Below are positions 10,122-20,298 of a stretch of 64,000 bases of DNA, piece after piece. This DNA comes from Corythucha ciliata (Eukaryota > Arthropoda > Insecta > Hemiptera > Tingidae): assembly GCA_038030265.1 (NCBI GenBank), contig CM075943.1, forward strand, positions 44,702,001-44,766,000, written 5' to 3'. The notes under the pieces were generated by a model that was not told the DNA's origin, searched no databases, and was given only the letters and a program-made list of their open reading frames with translations. The first letter of the stretch is position 1. The number at the start of each line of letters is the position of its first letter. A program made the translations under genes and the position numbers.

Positions 10122-12307
10122 GGTCCTCCGGATTAATTATTAATTAATTAAATTATATATTTTGAATTTGGACTGTTCTTCAAGCCAAACCAGGGGTGTT
10201 CTTTGCAATAAGCCTTTGCGAATAAATGAAGATGAAAAAATTGAATTAAACACACTACTTCTCATTGGAAATGAAAATAAAACGGAGTTTGATGACATCT
10301 GTCTAAATGAATTCCGTTATACTTACTAAGAGCCTTCCTCTGCACCCGCATCTTTTAAATATATATATTTATAAATATACATATAAAGCACTGCTTTCCA
10401 AGAGAAATATTCAAGGAAAATGGTTAATTATTTCGCCGACAAAGGGTTGTAGGGAAAGTCAGCCCCCCTCAAAAGTGAGGAATAGAGCGAAAGGGTGTTA
10501 ATTTACCAGGATAATCCTACTGTGGAGTGGACTTTACCCTGCCGTAAATCTAAAAGAACCTTTTATGAAGACGCGATTGATTTTCGCCGATAAGTACTTT
10601 TCACCAAGAAGCACCGCTTTTTCCGCAACCCAAGGTGGATGAGGGTATATATACCTGCTTTGTGAAACTCAGTGGATTGCTCATTTTGTGAAAACCGTCA
10701 GGCACTCTAAACTAACATTTCATCAACGTTTCTTATTCTAATGAACGATGTGTTGGATTCGTGATGCTAGGTGCAAATTCAAATTCGATGTTTTCGAATT
10801 AGGTGCTGAAGACAGTTGAATTATACGCAATTGTTTGCATTGAAACCGCAGTCTTATACCTGTAACGGGTTGAAAACCCCGATTGCGTGGACCTAGCGCA
10901 CGTGAAGTTAGCGCACAAGGTAAATGCAGGTAAACGTCGTGGAGGTAGCGCACCGTACCTGGATATACCCTCGTCAAGCTTAGGGCGAAGCTAAGCCTCT
11001 TAACTTTATAATTGAGAAAGGTTCTTCATATTCCTCTTTCAACCTATCTTCATCACTTCACACTGTAGTATCATCTTCATAAAAGGGGGGGGGGGAGATG
11101 AAGTGGTAATTTCTCGACTCCCGTATACATTCATGAAACCACCCCTTTTCTACGACTCTGCAACTGCATTCACTTTCTCGCCTTCCTTCGTTTTAATACT
11201 CTGTAATAAGCATGTTTACAAATACATAAGTTGAACGAGGGCTTGAAATTTCAAGGTAAAAGTTCAAGCTGGTCTAAAGTCACTTTGGGGACCAAATTGG
11301 AAAAAATAGATCTTTCTGCATATGCAGAGTTTCCAGGAGATTTAATTGGTCTTTACAGTCCCTCTATGTGTTTACGTTATGTGGAGTGTATGCATTTTGA
11401 TAGGCTGCATAAATACCACGCAACAAAATCATAGAGCTTGTGAACGGGCCTTCAATACCAGAATTAATGCATTACTTTATGGTGGGGGAGTGTATGCCGC
11501 GTAGCCGATGAGGGGTGATCCAACGGGGGTGGACCATAGCCGAGGCCGATAATGGCCACATCAGTTCCCCTTAATTTCTTAATTTCACTCTTCTTCATTT
11601 TTCTTAATTTCATGTTTTTTAAACCAAAACACAACAGAAAGTGGTCCTATGGACTAACCCTTCAACGTGGAACCAAATAAACTACATTTCTGAAAAGAGC
11701 ACTAAATCTAACAGTAGGAATTCCAGGAATAAAATGTAAAAGCAGCTGCCTTTAAATACTGCTAGTTACTTAAAAAATAAAAATAAAAAGTGAACTGAAT
11801 TTCGTGTTTTTTCCAGTAACAAATTCTGCTGAATATAGTGTGGGTCGGCTGTTGACAGATTAGTGTAAAAACATTTCCTATACGTAAGCTTTTGACCCAA
11901 GTAAATTCAAAACCGCTTGGATTTTCACTGAGATATGACACGAAAGGTTCGGAAAAACAGTGAAAAATCTTCAAAATAAGCCATACCGCAGCTTCCAGGT
12001 AAAATAACGAAAACATGTTTTTCGCGGGTTCCTCCTGAAACACCCTGTATGATTCAGAAATTATGGCCACACTAATGGCTATGTTATTGCCATTTTATTA
12101 ATCTTCTCGACTATTTGCGTAATTCCTAACAAAATCTGCGAATGAAAAAAGTCAGCGCTGTAATGGAATAAGCTATGAATCATTAACTCAAGCAAAGTAT
12201 TTTAAAGAAATTATGCTGAAAATTTTGGGAAATATTCTTTACGATAATTCTGTTATAACATTGCAAACTTCCCCTCACACTTTTATGTCAGACTTGGGAC
12301 TGGCCAA
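9737..12307. other. Non-coding stretch, no gene seen
   Basis: Only short shadow ORFs. It includes an AT-rich block at 10130-10170, a (TA)n-like block at 10355-10390, a run of 11 G at 11085-11096, and a segment at 11760-12070 whose right end contains ACAGGGTGTTTC on the minus strand, a motif often seen in dispersed insect repeats. Part is presumably the BEL 3' LTR. I cannot name anything else. Confidence 0.6.
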
Positions 12308-13458
12308 TTAGTGACGAATTAATAATTGGTGGTTTAAAAGATTATTGCTCCTGTGCCGTTCACCGTATACGTTCCACGTGGATATCGGGAGGTTTTCGTT
12401 AGATGGCCATTGGTCAGTGAAATAATCCAAAAATTCTGTCAGTTTTTCGTGGTGGGCTGGTGTGATGTTCATTATTTCCAACCATCCTTCGTCGACTTTT
12501 TCGGGTGGAATCAGGGCCAAAGTAGAACACATTCGGCAAACTTTCGGATAACTTCGTCATTCTTGTACTCCGTGGTCAGGCCTAACTCCTGAATTTTCCT
12601 CCATAAGCACTGATTAAAATGGTAGTTGCAGCCGGACACATCTAACTCGTCAAAAACTTCACGAAGCGCCTCGATAACGGCCATCTCATAATCTAATTTA
12701 ATGAGTCGTGGTGACCAACCAACGTCCTTGAGTCTCGTGAACAATTCTCTGTAAGAGGACTTTTTCTTATCTTGAAGAAGGACGTACACTAGAGGCACAA
12801 CATTCGTTTCATCTTCGGTTCCTCCTAAGTCGGCGTGGATGGTGTACAGTTGAGCGAATTGCTTAGATGAGCTCTTGAATGTACCGTCCAAGAAAAACGT
12901 CAGGCTTGAAGAAATCAAAGTTCGTGCTGCGTTGCTGCTAAAAACCAGACCCCTTTTGCCGCTTTGGAAGGTGATGTCCATAAGCAGAAAGTTTGATCCA
13001 TCAGAGAGGCGGAGCATATCGTCATTTAACATTATCTCGCTGCTTGATGATGGGTTTTGGGTAGTTCCCAATGCTTCCCTTCTTCGGCTGCAGAGCGAAG
13101 TTTTTATGTTTTCATAGATAGGCAATTCCGCTACGAATTCATAGCCTCTCGCGGAAATTCCTGCGAACTCCTCCTTGAAGATGTTACATACAGGGGTGTG
13201 TAGTTCCCCTCTTGCTCTTTTCCTGCACTGGAACTTTACTTTCTCCAACTGTTGTGTGGCGACGTTAGGGATGCAGGTGTGTGGAGATGCGGCTATAACA
13301 ACGTGGTTTGTCGTCGTCTTCAGTGCACCTTTACATTTATGTTGGCGTTCTTCCACGCATCGCCAATTCATCGAACTTTCCGTTGTTCGACGAAGACTGT
13401 AGCGGTATCCATCGTGTATAAGGGATGGACGGCCCTTTGGTGTAAGAATAACTTCCAT
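12308..13458 (-). pseudogene. MULE-type transposase with N-terminal FLYWCH finger, broken
   Basis: Reads right to left from the ATG at 13458 (MEVILTPKGRPSL). Residues of about 10-60 form a FLYWCH-type zinc finger (GYRYSLRR, NWRC, C-K-G-A, H-T-C). The MULE-like DDE core follows: LDGTFKSS, KLDYEMAVIEALREVF and CNYHFNQCLWRKIQE, where the Asp in LDGTF and the Asp in LDYE are the likely metal ligands. A frameshift near 12520 ends the first frame; the conserved tail (ISTWNVYGERHRSNN) continues to 12308 in another frame. No TIRs were found around it. FLYWCH-MULE fusions are common in arthropod genomes, so this is a decayed transposon gene; domestication is not indicated because of the frameshift. 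Confidence 0.8.
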
Positions 13459-13506
13459 AATCACGAAGATTAGCGTGAATGGAAATTCGAAAACGAACTC
13501 AAGCAC

Positions 13507-15374
13507 AAAAAATCCAAGAGAGTCAATAAACGTGCCGAGGTCAAATGTTAGCCAAGAAAATCAATCAATAAACAGTCCGGGTCAGTAACTTAACGATCAA
13601 AACAGAGGAGCACAGGAGCAGCGAATCACGAAACACACACGAAGGAGGTACGAGTAAGCAATGAGAGGACCATAATTTTACACCAGGTTATATACACAGA
13701 AGTCATTCCCACTACTTCTCGTAGTAGACCCTGCAGAAACTCTTCATTACAATTCATTTACCCAAATTACTTCACACATCCAGTATCATTTCTTCGGCAA
13801 CCCTTTGTGGATTTATTTTAAGTGTTATATTGTGTATCATAGTCGGCGGTCCGGGTTTTTTCCCTTTGTGGCCATTGAGGCTCAAACGGTTGTGACAGGT
13901 ATAAGTAGTTTAACGGCGGATAAGAGGTGAATCATTTAAGTACTTCAACACTTACTAGTTGGGGAATTCCCAAATTTTCAGTAGAGTTCCATAAAAATAT
14001 TTTGCAGGGGACATTGATTCTCCGCTTCTCCGCTGATTTTGTTTTACTCGCTGGTTGGTCAGTAATTTTCTAAATAAAAGGTATGATTACGAAGATATCA
14101 CTTCAATCACTTCAATTTGTGCCATACTTTCACTGGTATTAAGGTCTCTTCTCAGGATGCAATTTTTGAAAAACATTTGTTCCCTACCAGTACCCGGCTG
14201 TTTTTAAAAAACAAAAACCTGCATGCATAAAGCTAGGGCTTATAGTGTAGTACTCCATAGTTTTTTGAACGTTAAAATAAAAACATTAGGGGTATTCACG
14301 ATCAAAATTTTAACACATGCTATCGTCGTAAACTCTGTTAAATCGAATTTGTGTTATTCCAGTTCCTCCGTTTCTAGGGGCCACTCCCATCAGTTTTGCG
14401 TTTAGCATTGCGTAACGGAGGAAAAAATTGAAGGCACGGTTGTTTTTGGAATATCGCCTTCTACTTAAAAATATGTAAATAAACACTTTATAACTCGATT
14501 ACTTTCTAATGAAATTTTTTAGAACAATTTCCAATTGTAAACGAGCCATATCATATGTAAAACAAATTAATTTAATTGAATTTCTGGTTTCATTAGAATG
14601 TGGTTCAACTATTGGCGATTGTAGCTAAGAGATACGATGTCTGGCGACGTTTCAGAGAAACATTGAGTCCGGTACTCCATGTGATTTGTTGTTGTCGTTT
14701 GACAACAAACTACAACAAAGGTTTTATACAATGAGGAAGTTCATGTATCAAAAATGTTGATCAGTGACACTTTTTTACTGTGAACTACGGCTAAATAATC
14801 CGATGGTGACGAGGAGACCTCGATATTGTACCATTGGCATCACCGAATCAAGAAAACAAGAAGGTTATGCGGGTGCGCAGTACTCCCGTACAGAAACTTT
14901 CACCGTCGGCTATATGTTGGAGCAGGAAAACTCGAAAACACCGATTCAAAAACGTTTTCGACCATTTTGCTGAACCTGTGCCGTTCTCTGAGCACTAAAA
15001 CGAAACGGTGAACTGGCGAGTACCAATGAAGAAATGATAGGGCGCTCGTGGGATGTCTCTCAAGGGTGAATCCAGAGAAAACTGTGTGCTGTGGTTTCTC
15101 TTCCCATCGTAACCGAGACACATCATTGTCATTTCATTGTTTCGCAAAAATTGAGGGTTCAACGGTATCAGCAATCAATTAGCCCAGTGTTGGGAGAAAG
15201 TCGACCGCCGAAAGGCTTGGGGGCTTGCTCGACGTTCGAGTATAAGTGTATCAGAGACCATGTTCTTCTGTTCTCGTCACTTTAGGCAAACTGACTACTT
15301 TTTTCCCATTATGTTACGGACGTTGACCACGAAAAACACTTTTAAAAAACACAAGACTTGTTATCATTTAACAT
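13507..15374. other. Non-coding stretch between the MULE remnant and the 4.3-kb DNA transposon
   Basis: Only short ORFs without recognisable domains. A small inverted pair built on GTTGTTGT...ACAACAAAC occurs at 14690-14718. Nothing else supportable. Confidence 0.6.
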
Positions 15375-15389
15375 ATCGTCGGCCTAGAA

Positions 15390-15619
15390 GTGATACCTCG
15401 TAAGTGAAAAAACACGATTTTACAGGAGAAACAAAAAACGTTTTATGCAAAACCTACAATGAGGAAAATGTATGATTGGGCTTTTGGAAAGCAGGATATT
15501 ACAGTTTTGGTGGTTTATGTATTGATAAAAAGTGATAAATCAAGCTGTTACTGAGAAACGCTACATACGAGTTCCCACTACTTCATTTTATTAGAATTCG
15601 TCAACTTACGAGGCATCAC
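15390..15619. promoter_or_regulatory. Left subterminal repeats of the 4.3-kb transposon
   Basis: Copies of GTGATACCTCGTAAGTG or its reverse complement occur at 15390-15406 and 15603-15619 (AACTTACGAGGCATCAC), with a weaker copy near 15562-15577. Such subterminal arrays are usually transposase-binding sites. The related ATCACGTGATAAA motif follows the 15603 copy and recurs near 15980. Confidence 0.65.
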
Positions 15620-16024
15620 GTGATAAATTTCAACTATCTTCGCACCACAATCCATAGTACCCCAGCCAAGATGTTCTGTAGTCAACCGCACGCAAAAGGG
15701 AGAAAAAGAAATGAAACAGCTATTACTAAAACGATTCTTTATTAACGTAGGTATAAGTATTTGTGTAAAAAACAGAAGTCCTGAAAAGTTAAATGAAATT
15801 CAAAGGTCTTGGAACCTATTGAGGACGGAAGAAATTATAATCTACCAAGGTGCTTCACATACACACTCGACTTTTACAATAAACACGACAAAAGGCTAGT
15901 CAAACGTACCCGTTGGCGTAATCCAGCATTTTTCCTTCTTGACTAAAATCGACTAGCTGAAAAAATTGACTAATAAAACATCACGTGATAAACTTAATGA
16001 ATGAATGGGTAACTTAATGAATCA

Positions 16025-18175
16025 CTAGAGTTTCGGTAACTTTATCTTCCTGGTTTTGTTGCACCTCCTGGGTTGAGATTTTCTTTCTCGCAAGCTCGTT
16101 TTGGGCGTCTTTAAAGTGGTTTCTGAGCATTTGGAAATTTTTTTGCGTCGAATTGATTTCTTTTTCTCCTTTTTAGGCAAAGGAGCAACGTCAAAGAGTC
16201 CTTGATCATTTTCGTTGTTTTCCTTTTCTTTGGAAGGCGGGTTTTCATGAGGCAGTCCGTCATAGAATGAATGACAATCCGTGGTTATGACGGCTTTCAA
16301 TTCTTGCAGGTGGACCCATTTCTTGTATGGAATTTTCAGTCTTGCTTCGTGCGCGGGTGAGAAGTCACAAAGTCGTGGTACTTCCGGCGCATTCCTCTGT
16401 TTAGAAAGGTCGATGAATGGTCCGTCGAAATCCAGTTTGGCCTGAATCGTGCCATCAGGTGCGTACTTCAACACTTTTATGTCGTTGACTAAGGGGTCAT
16501 TGGCAACTTTACCTGGCCTGATGGACTTGTATACTATCGGGGTAGAGAAATGTTTTATGAAGTCATGGGTGACCTCCTTTGCCTCGTATGGTGGGTCGTT
16601 TTTAGCCTTCAACGTGCATTTAATGTAATCAGATGGTAGGTAGATGGTGGCATGCTTAAGTTTTCTTTCAATGTTGGAGTGGACGGAGTCAACCTCCATC
16701 TGAGTGTGGCCTTTTTGGAGAAACTTTTGGAACACCGTTACGTTGTTTTCCACGCTGAAAGATAGAAGGGCATTCGAAAGCACAGCATTTCGGTTTTGGT
16801 AACCGCAGCCATCGCTCCATATTATTATTGGCACAGCAGGTGATGTAAGAGTCATGCTTTTCAAATAATCCACGAGGCAAGATGCAAACGTGTTTGCCGT
16901 TAGATCGGCTTCACATTCGCTAAACCAGTAGCATCTGCAATGCTTACTGTTGATATTATAAATGGTGAAATTGTGATTGCAGAGCTTAGTCCTGTAATAT
17001 AAAGCCGAAGCGTTGAGCATGGGCGATACTTTCACTGCCTGTACGTCCTGGGTCAGGACTATGCACTTATTTTTTTCACCGTCCGTTTTGTCATTGGCCT
17101 TTTCAGATCTTGCTCTGTCTTTGTCTGTTTGGTGTTTTTGGTACTCGATCTCGCCAAGGTGACCTAATTCATACTCGATGCAAGTGTCGCAGGCGTCCTT
17201 TTTCGGTCGCTGAAAGGCTATGTTCTTCTCTTTTATGGCAGCGTCAAAAGAAAATTTACTCAGTGGCTTGCTCTCTTCAGTACTTTCGTGGCCTTTGACA
17301 TGATTTTTCCACTGCTCGCAATATTGTTGGTAAACGTCGGAAAGATTGTTGCCGAAAGTAGGTTCTAGGTAGGATTTTGAGGTCGACGCTCGGCAATAAT
17401 GAGAAGGCAGCTTGGGCAAAGATTCCAAAAAATTATATAGAAATGTCTTTTTATCGTTCATGGGAGGATTCCGTAACTCGCGTCTCTCTGAATTCTTCAT
17501 TTCTTGGGCAGGGATAAAACCTGCATTCAAAGTACTTTCCCTTACCCACTTCAAAACGGTCCACTCACCAATCGCGAAAGTGGATAGGAACAATTCTTTG
17601 CAGACGGTGAACACTTCTTCATTTCCTCGCAACGTGTAAATCAGGGTACTATGCCTTCTTGAGTCTGGATCCATACCAACTCGTCTTTTGACATTGACAG
17701 CCGTTACCAAAGATGTGACGTAGATCTTTTTTTGATCCCACGATAGTTGGCCCCAGAAATTATCAAACAAGGACCGTCTGAGTGATTCTGGTACAGCATC
17801 ACAGTTACGCGTTCTGATCAATCTGCATCGTTCAGAAGTGCAACGCGGACCCATCACTCGTTCTGTTCTTTCTGCTCCCCTTTTTCCTTTTTGATTTTTC
17901 TTCTTTGTCCATCCCACGTAGCGTTTTCCTGTTTCTCGTAGCTTTTTATTTTTAATGTCATGCCAGTCACTCACGTTTGCTGTCCTTCTCCTAGTCTTCT
18001 TCACTGCGTCACCATCGGTTCTTCCATCTTCTGGGCCTCCTTCATTCAAACGCAGGCTTTCATATTCTTGGACCACCTCTCCGCAGTTACTGTCTTCTGG
18101 TACTGTTTCATCGCCTGAAGAAACAAGTTCATTAATACTAATTTTTGATAGGAAGTTGTCACTGTGACTCATCAT
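16025..18175 (-). CDS. Transposase-like protein, DUF7869-type DDE family (tentative)
   Basis: An open 716-aa frame. The N-terminal 100 residues are acidic then basic. A Cys-containing block with an aromatic motif follows at about 110-160 (CTSERC..., FDNFW, WDQKKIYV). A CxxC pair lies near 335 (CDTCIEYELGH). The C-terminal half resembles an RNase-H-like DDE core: VLTQDVQAVKV (Asp near 376), IIWSDGCGYQNRN (Asp near 454) and GHTQMEVDSVHSNIERK (Asp/Glu near 495). The tail is Lys-rich. This arrangement is that of widespread arthropod transposon proteins annotated only by a DUF; the superfamily and the exact metal ligands are my inference. It probably cuts and pastes the surrounding 15375-19683 element. 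A 97-aa acidic frame overlaps its start by 17 bases. Confidence 0.75.
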   Translation of the reverse strand: MMSHSDNFLSKISINELVSSGDETVPEDSNCGEVVQEYESLRLNEGGPEDGRTDGDAVKKTRRRTANVSDWHDIKNKKLRETGKRYVGWTKKKNQKGKRGAERTERVMGPRCTSERCRLIRTRNCDAVPESLRRSLFDNFWGQLSWDQKKIYVTSLVTAVNVKRRVGMDPDSRRHSTLIYTLRGNEEVFTVCKELFLSTFAIGEWTVLKWVRESTLNAGFIPAQEMKNSERRELRNPPMNDKKTFLYNFLESLPKLPSHYCRASTSKSYLEPTFGNNLSDVYQQYCEQWKNHVKGHESTEESKPLSKFSFDAAIKEKNIAFQRPKKDACDTCIEYELGHLGEIEYQKHQTDKDRARSEKANDKTDGEKNKCIVLTQDVQAVKVSPMLNASALYYRTKLCNHNFTIYNINSKHCRCYWFSECEADLTANTFASCLVDYLKSMTLTSPAVPIIIWSDGCGYQNRNAVLSNALLSFSVENNVTVFQKFLQKGHTQMEVDSVHSNIERKLKHATIYLPSDYIKCTLKAKNDPPYEAKEVTHDFIKHFSTPIVYKSIRPGKVANDPLVNDIKVLKYAPDGTIQAKLDFDGPFIDLSKQRNAPEVPRLCDFSPAHEARLKIPYKKWVHLQELKAVITTDCHSFYDGLPHENPPSKEKENNENDQGLFDVAPLPKKEKKKSIRRKKISKCSETTLKTPKTSLRERKSQPRRCNKTRKIKLPKL

Positions 18176-18452
18176 TCGTACCTGGTTCGGGTGATGCTAC
18201 TTCTTTTCTCTCATCAGTCCCCGCTAAATTTTCGAAATTCTGAGAAGTGGACACACTTTCGTCTAGGTGCCCATAATCGTACTCTTCTTCTTCCAAGAAT
18301 CCAGCTCTGAATGCAGAATCGTTTTTCAGAGAAAGTACTGCAGATTCTATGTCTAAAAGTTCATCATCTGACTGAGCTAGCGAACGCGAATGAGCGCTGA
18401 AGAAACGGTCTTCATTTTCAACAAAAAAATCCGTTTCCATAGGCGACGACAC
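18159..18452 (-). CDS. Acidic upstream exon or ORF of the DUF7869-type transposase
   Basis: A 97-aa frame starting at the ATG at 18450-18452, very rich in Glu, Asp and Ser (EEEEYDYGHLDES). Its stop overlaps the first codons of the 716-aa frame by 17 bases. It could be the true N-terminus, separated by a small indel or a short intron, or a small separate protein. Acidic N-termini are common in eukaryotic transposases. No domain recognised. Confidence 0.5.
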   Translation of the reverse strand: MSSPMETDFFVENEDRFFSAHSRSLAQSDDELLDIESAVLSLKNDSAFRAGFLEEEEYDYGHLDESVSTSQNFENLAGTDERKEVASPEPGTNDESQ

Positions 18453-18655
18453 CTCTTCGGTTACTGCATTAAATGAGTGCGGAGTAACTGTTGCCAGTTG
18501 GACTATCCTCAGCGCTCTGGCACTGATCGCTGTTTTCTGGTAGCAAAAGTAAGAAAATGGCAGTCAACTTATTGTTAGTTTCTGACAAAGTCTTATAGAA
18601 TACCAAGTTAAACCACTCGAATTAAAGTTAAACTACTGGGAAAACGTGTGATCAC

Positions 18656-18887
18656 TTTTGCGGGTTATTGGGACAATATTGCTCCCGAAGCATTCGCCGT
18701 GAAACTGATCTCGAGTTTGCGCAGTACACTTGAATTAGGAGATATGACTTCCAATGAATTAAAAAAACAGAGGCCTAATTAATTTATTTACCCACCCGTT
18801 TCCACTCTAAAAACAAAGAACTGCACTGCGCAAACTCGGGATCATTCTCATGTCAAATGCGGGAGCAAAAATCCCGACCCACAAAAT
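18656..18887. repeat. Imperfect inverted repeat inside the 4.3-kb transposon
   Basis: The left arm around 18656-18723 (TTGCTCCCG ... CGAGTTTGCGCAGT) matches the reverse complement of about 18825-18887 (CTGCGCAAACTCG ... CGGGAGCAA) with gaps. The arms are separated by roughly 100 bases. Probably an old MITE or a fold-back segment. Confidence 0.55.
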
Positions 18888-18975
18888 TATCCACTTTTTG
18901 AACGAAGTGATTTAACTAGCTATTCTATAGCCCTTAGGTTTCTGTTGTCATCTTTCACGTTCGTAAACCGCAAGT

Positions 18976-19668
18976 AGAGGTACCTCGTAAAAGGCAGGAG
19001 CTTTCGAGAACGAATTTCCTTTAAGGTGTGTTCTCTTGAATGTGATATCTCGTAAGTGCAGGGATTGGTTTCAAGAAAAGTCTTTAAGCCAAAGTTGGGA
19101 AATAAATATCTTGAGGAGTGAAACTTATGGCGTTTTCCTTTTGCATAAAATTCCGCTATGGAGCCGAGCATTTCCACCCGTCTTCTCCGTTACCATAATA
19201 TGATATAATTCAGAGAAGACGGGTGAAAATGCTCGGCTCCATAGCGGAATTTTATGCAAATGGAAAACGCCATAAGTGCTCCGTGGAATTGCCAAAAAGT
19301 TTAAACTACATGAAAGATAAAAAAAACAACAACAGAAAAAAAAACACCGCATTACTCACCTTAATTTTGGGCGAGTGACGCTCCATGTTGTACACTCAAC
19401 TGATAACTCCCACTTACGAGGGAACACAAGCACGCTGCGGACAAGGTCTGTTACTAGGGAACACTAGAGTGAGCTACCTCCACATTTACGAGGTATCACT
19501 AGTTCACTTTGTCCATGTCTGTGATACGAGATGTCACTTCATGGACTTTTGAGCGCTAAAAGAATTTTTCTCACTTACGAGGTGCCACAAGATAGATGCG
19601 ACTACGAATTATGAACAAAACGATACCAAAACCTCAAAATGGCATTTTTGTCACTTACGAGGTATCAC
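18976..19668. promoter_or_regulatory. Right subterminal repeat array of the 4.3-kb transposon
   Basis: At least seven copies of CACTTACGAGGTATCAC in both orientations: about 18976-18990, 19042-19058, 19411-19427, 19483-19499, 19520-19537, 19572-19588 and 19652-19668. The last lies inside the TIR. Copies differ at a few positions around the invariant TACGAG/CTCGTA core. Probable transposase-binding array. Confidence 0.7.
19124..19276. repeat. 64-bp near-perfect inverted repeat (hairpin)
   Basis: The arms 19124-19187 and 19213-19276 are reverse complements at 62 of 64 positions, around a 25-base spacer. The arm begins CTTATGGCGTTTTCC. It lies upstream of the transposase gene, within the right subterminal array. 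It could extrude as a cruciform, fold as an RNA hairpin, or be a MITE nested in the transposon. Confidence 0.85.
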
Positions 19669-19683
19669 TTCTAGGCCGACGAT

Positions 19684-20077
19684 TGAAGAAGTTTTTTTGA
19701 CCTTAGGAAGCCGAAGTGGAAAGATGTAGCGTGAAATAGTGGGGGTTGAATTTTTTTGAAAAATTAAAAATTCCTGATTTTCCCCAGTTTGAATGGCTGT
19801 CAAGGGCACCGAAAGCGATCAAATTGAACTAAAATAGCTCATCCCGACGGAAAAAAGTGTGCTCTTTCCGAATCCGTCATCAAAAGTTGCAAAACGTTCA
19901 TTCGGAAGCGAGCAAATTGCATTTTGTCGAGAAAAGTTACTTAAGCCTTAAAAATCATTTGAAAACTCTTATCTCGAAGAGTTTTGATTTTCGGACCGTA
20001 GTCGATGGGGCATTTTCGCTCACAAATGCGGTCCAATTTCACCCACTTTTTTTTGTTCATGCCAAACCCGACCACCC
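19684..20077. other. Non-coding stretch right of the 4.3-kb transposon
   Basis: No gene seen. The right end contains CACCCTGTATT (reverse complement AATACAGGGTG), resembling the end of a dispersed repeat and similar to the motif near 12045. Confidence 0.5.
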
Positions 20078-20298
20078 TGTATTATGTAGGGGAAACTAGG
20101 GATGTTTGACACGTAGGGATATTTGACCCAGTGTGTCAATTTCAGTTTCTACTACCGTTCAGCAAACAATTTTGACGTTTCTTGCAATACTCAGCGAAAG
20201 AGCTGCTTACTAGCTCTTTCACTAGTTATTTCAGAGACGCCTCAAATTTGTTGATATTTCCGTTGGTAAATCATCTCTAGTTTCCCCTATGTATTATG
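20078..20298. mobile_element. 203-bp MITE with 9-bp target duplication (MULE-like)
   Basis: The element spans 20087-20289. Its termini are TAGGGGAAACTAG...CTAGTTTCCCCTA, with inverted similarity continuing several bases further. It is flanked on both sides by the identical nine bases TGTATTATG (20078-20086 and 20290-20298). Nine-base duplications are typical of Mutator-like elements; no coding capacity is present. It sits immediately inside a CCCTGTATT repeat end. Confidence 0.85.

Larger units (their letters stand above)
15375..19683 (-). mobile_element. 4.3-kb DNA transposon with perfect 33-bp TIRs and subterminal repeat arrays
   Basis: The left end (15375-15407) and the reverse complement of the right end (19651-19683) agree at all 33 positions, starting ATCGTCGGCCTAG. 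Homology weakens further inward. Inside are a 716-aa transposase-like gene on the minus strand and many copies of a CACTTACGAGGTATCAC-like motif near both ends. The outermost AT may be either target duplication or TIR, so the true start could be 15377. No longer flanking duplication is visible. The perfect TIRs and the open 716-aa frame suggest a fairly young copy. The superfamily is uncertain (see the protein entry). Confidence 0.85.

Noticed and set aside
11762..12070. 102-aa minus-strand ORF with hydrophobic stretches
   Set aside because: No recognisable domain and AT-rich composition; its start overlaps an ACAGGGTGTTTC repeat motif. Probably repeat-derived.
15375..15380. Longer target duplication at the ends of the 4.3-kb transposon
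   Set aside because: Flanks (ACAT on the left, TGAA on the right) do not match; only the ambiguous AT is shared, so no duplication length is claimed.
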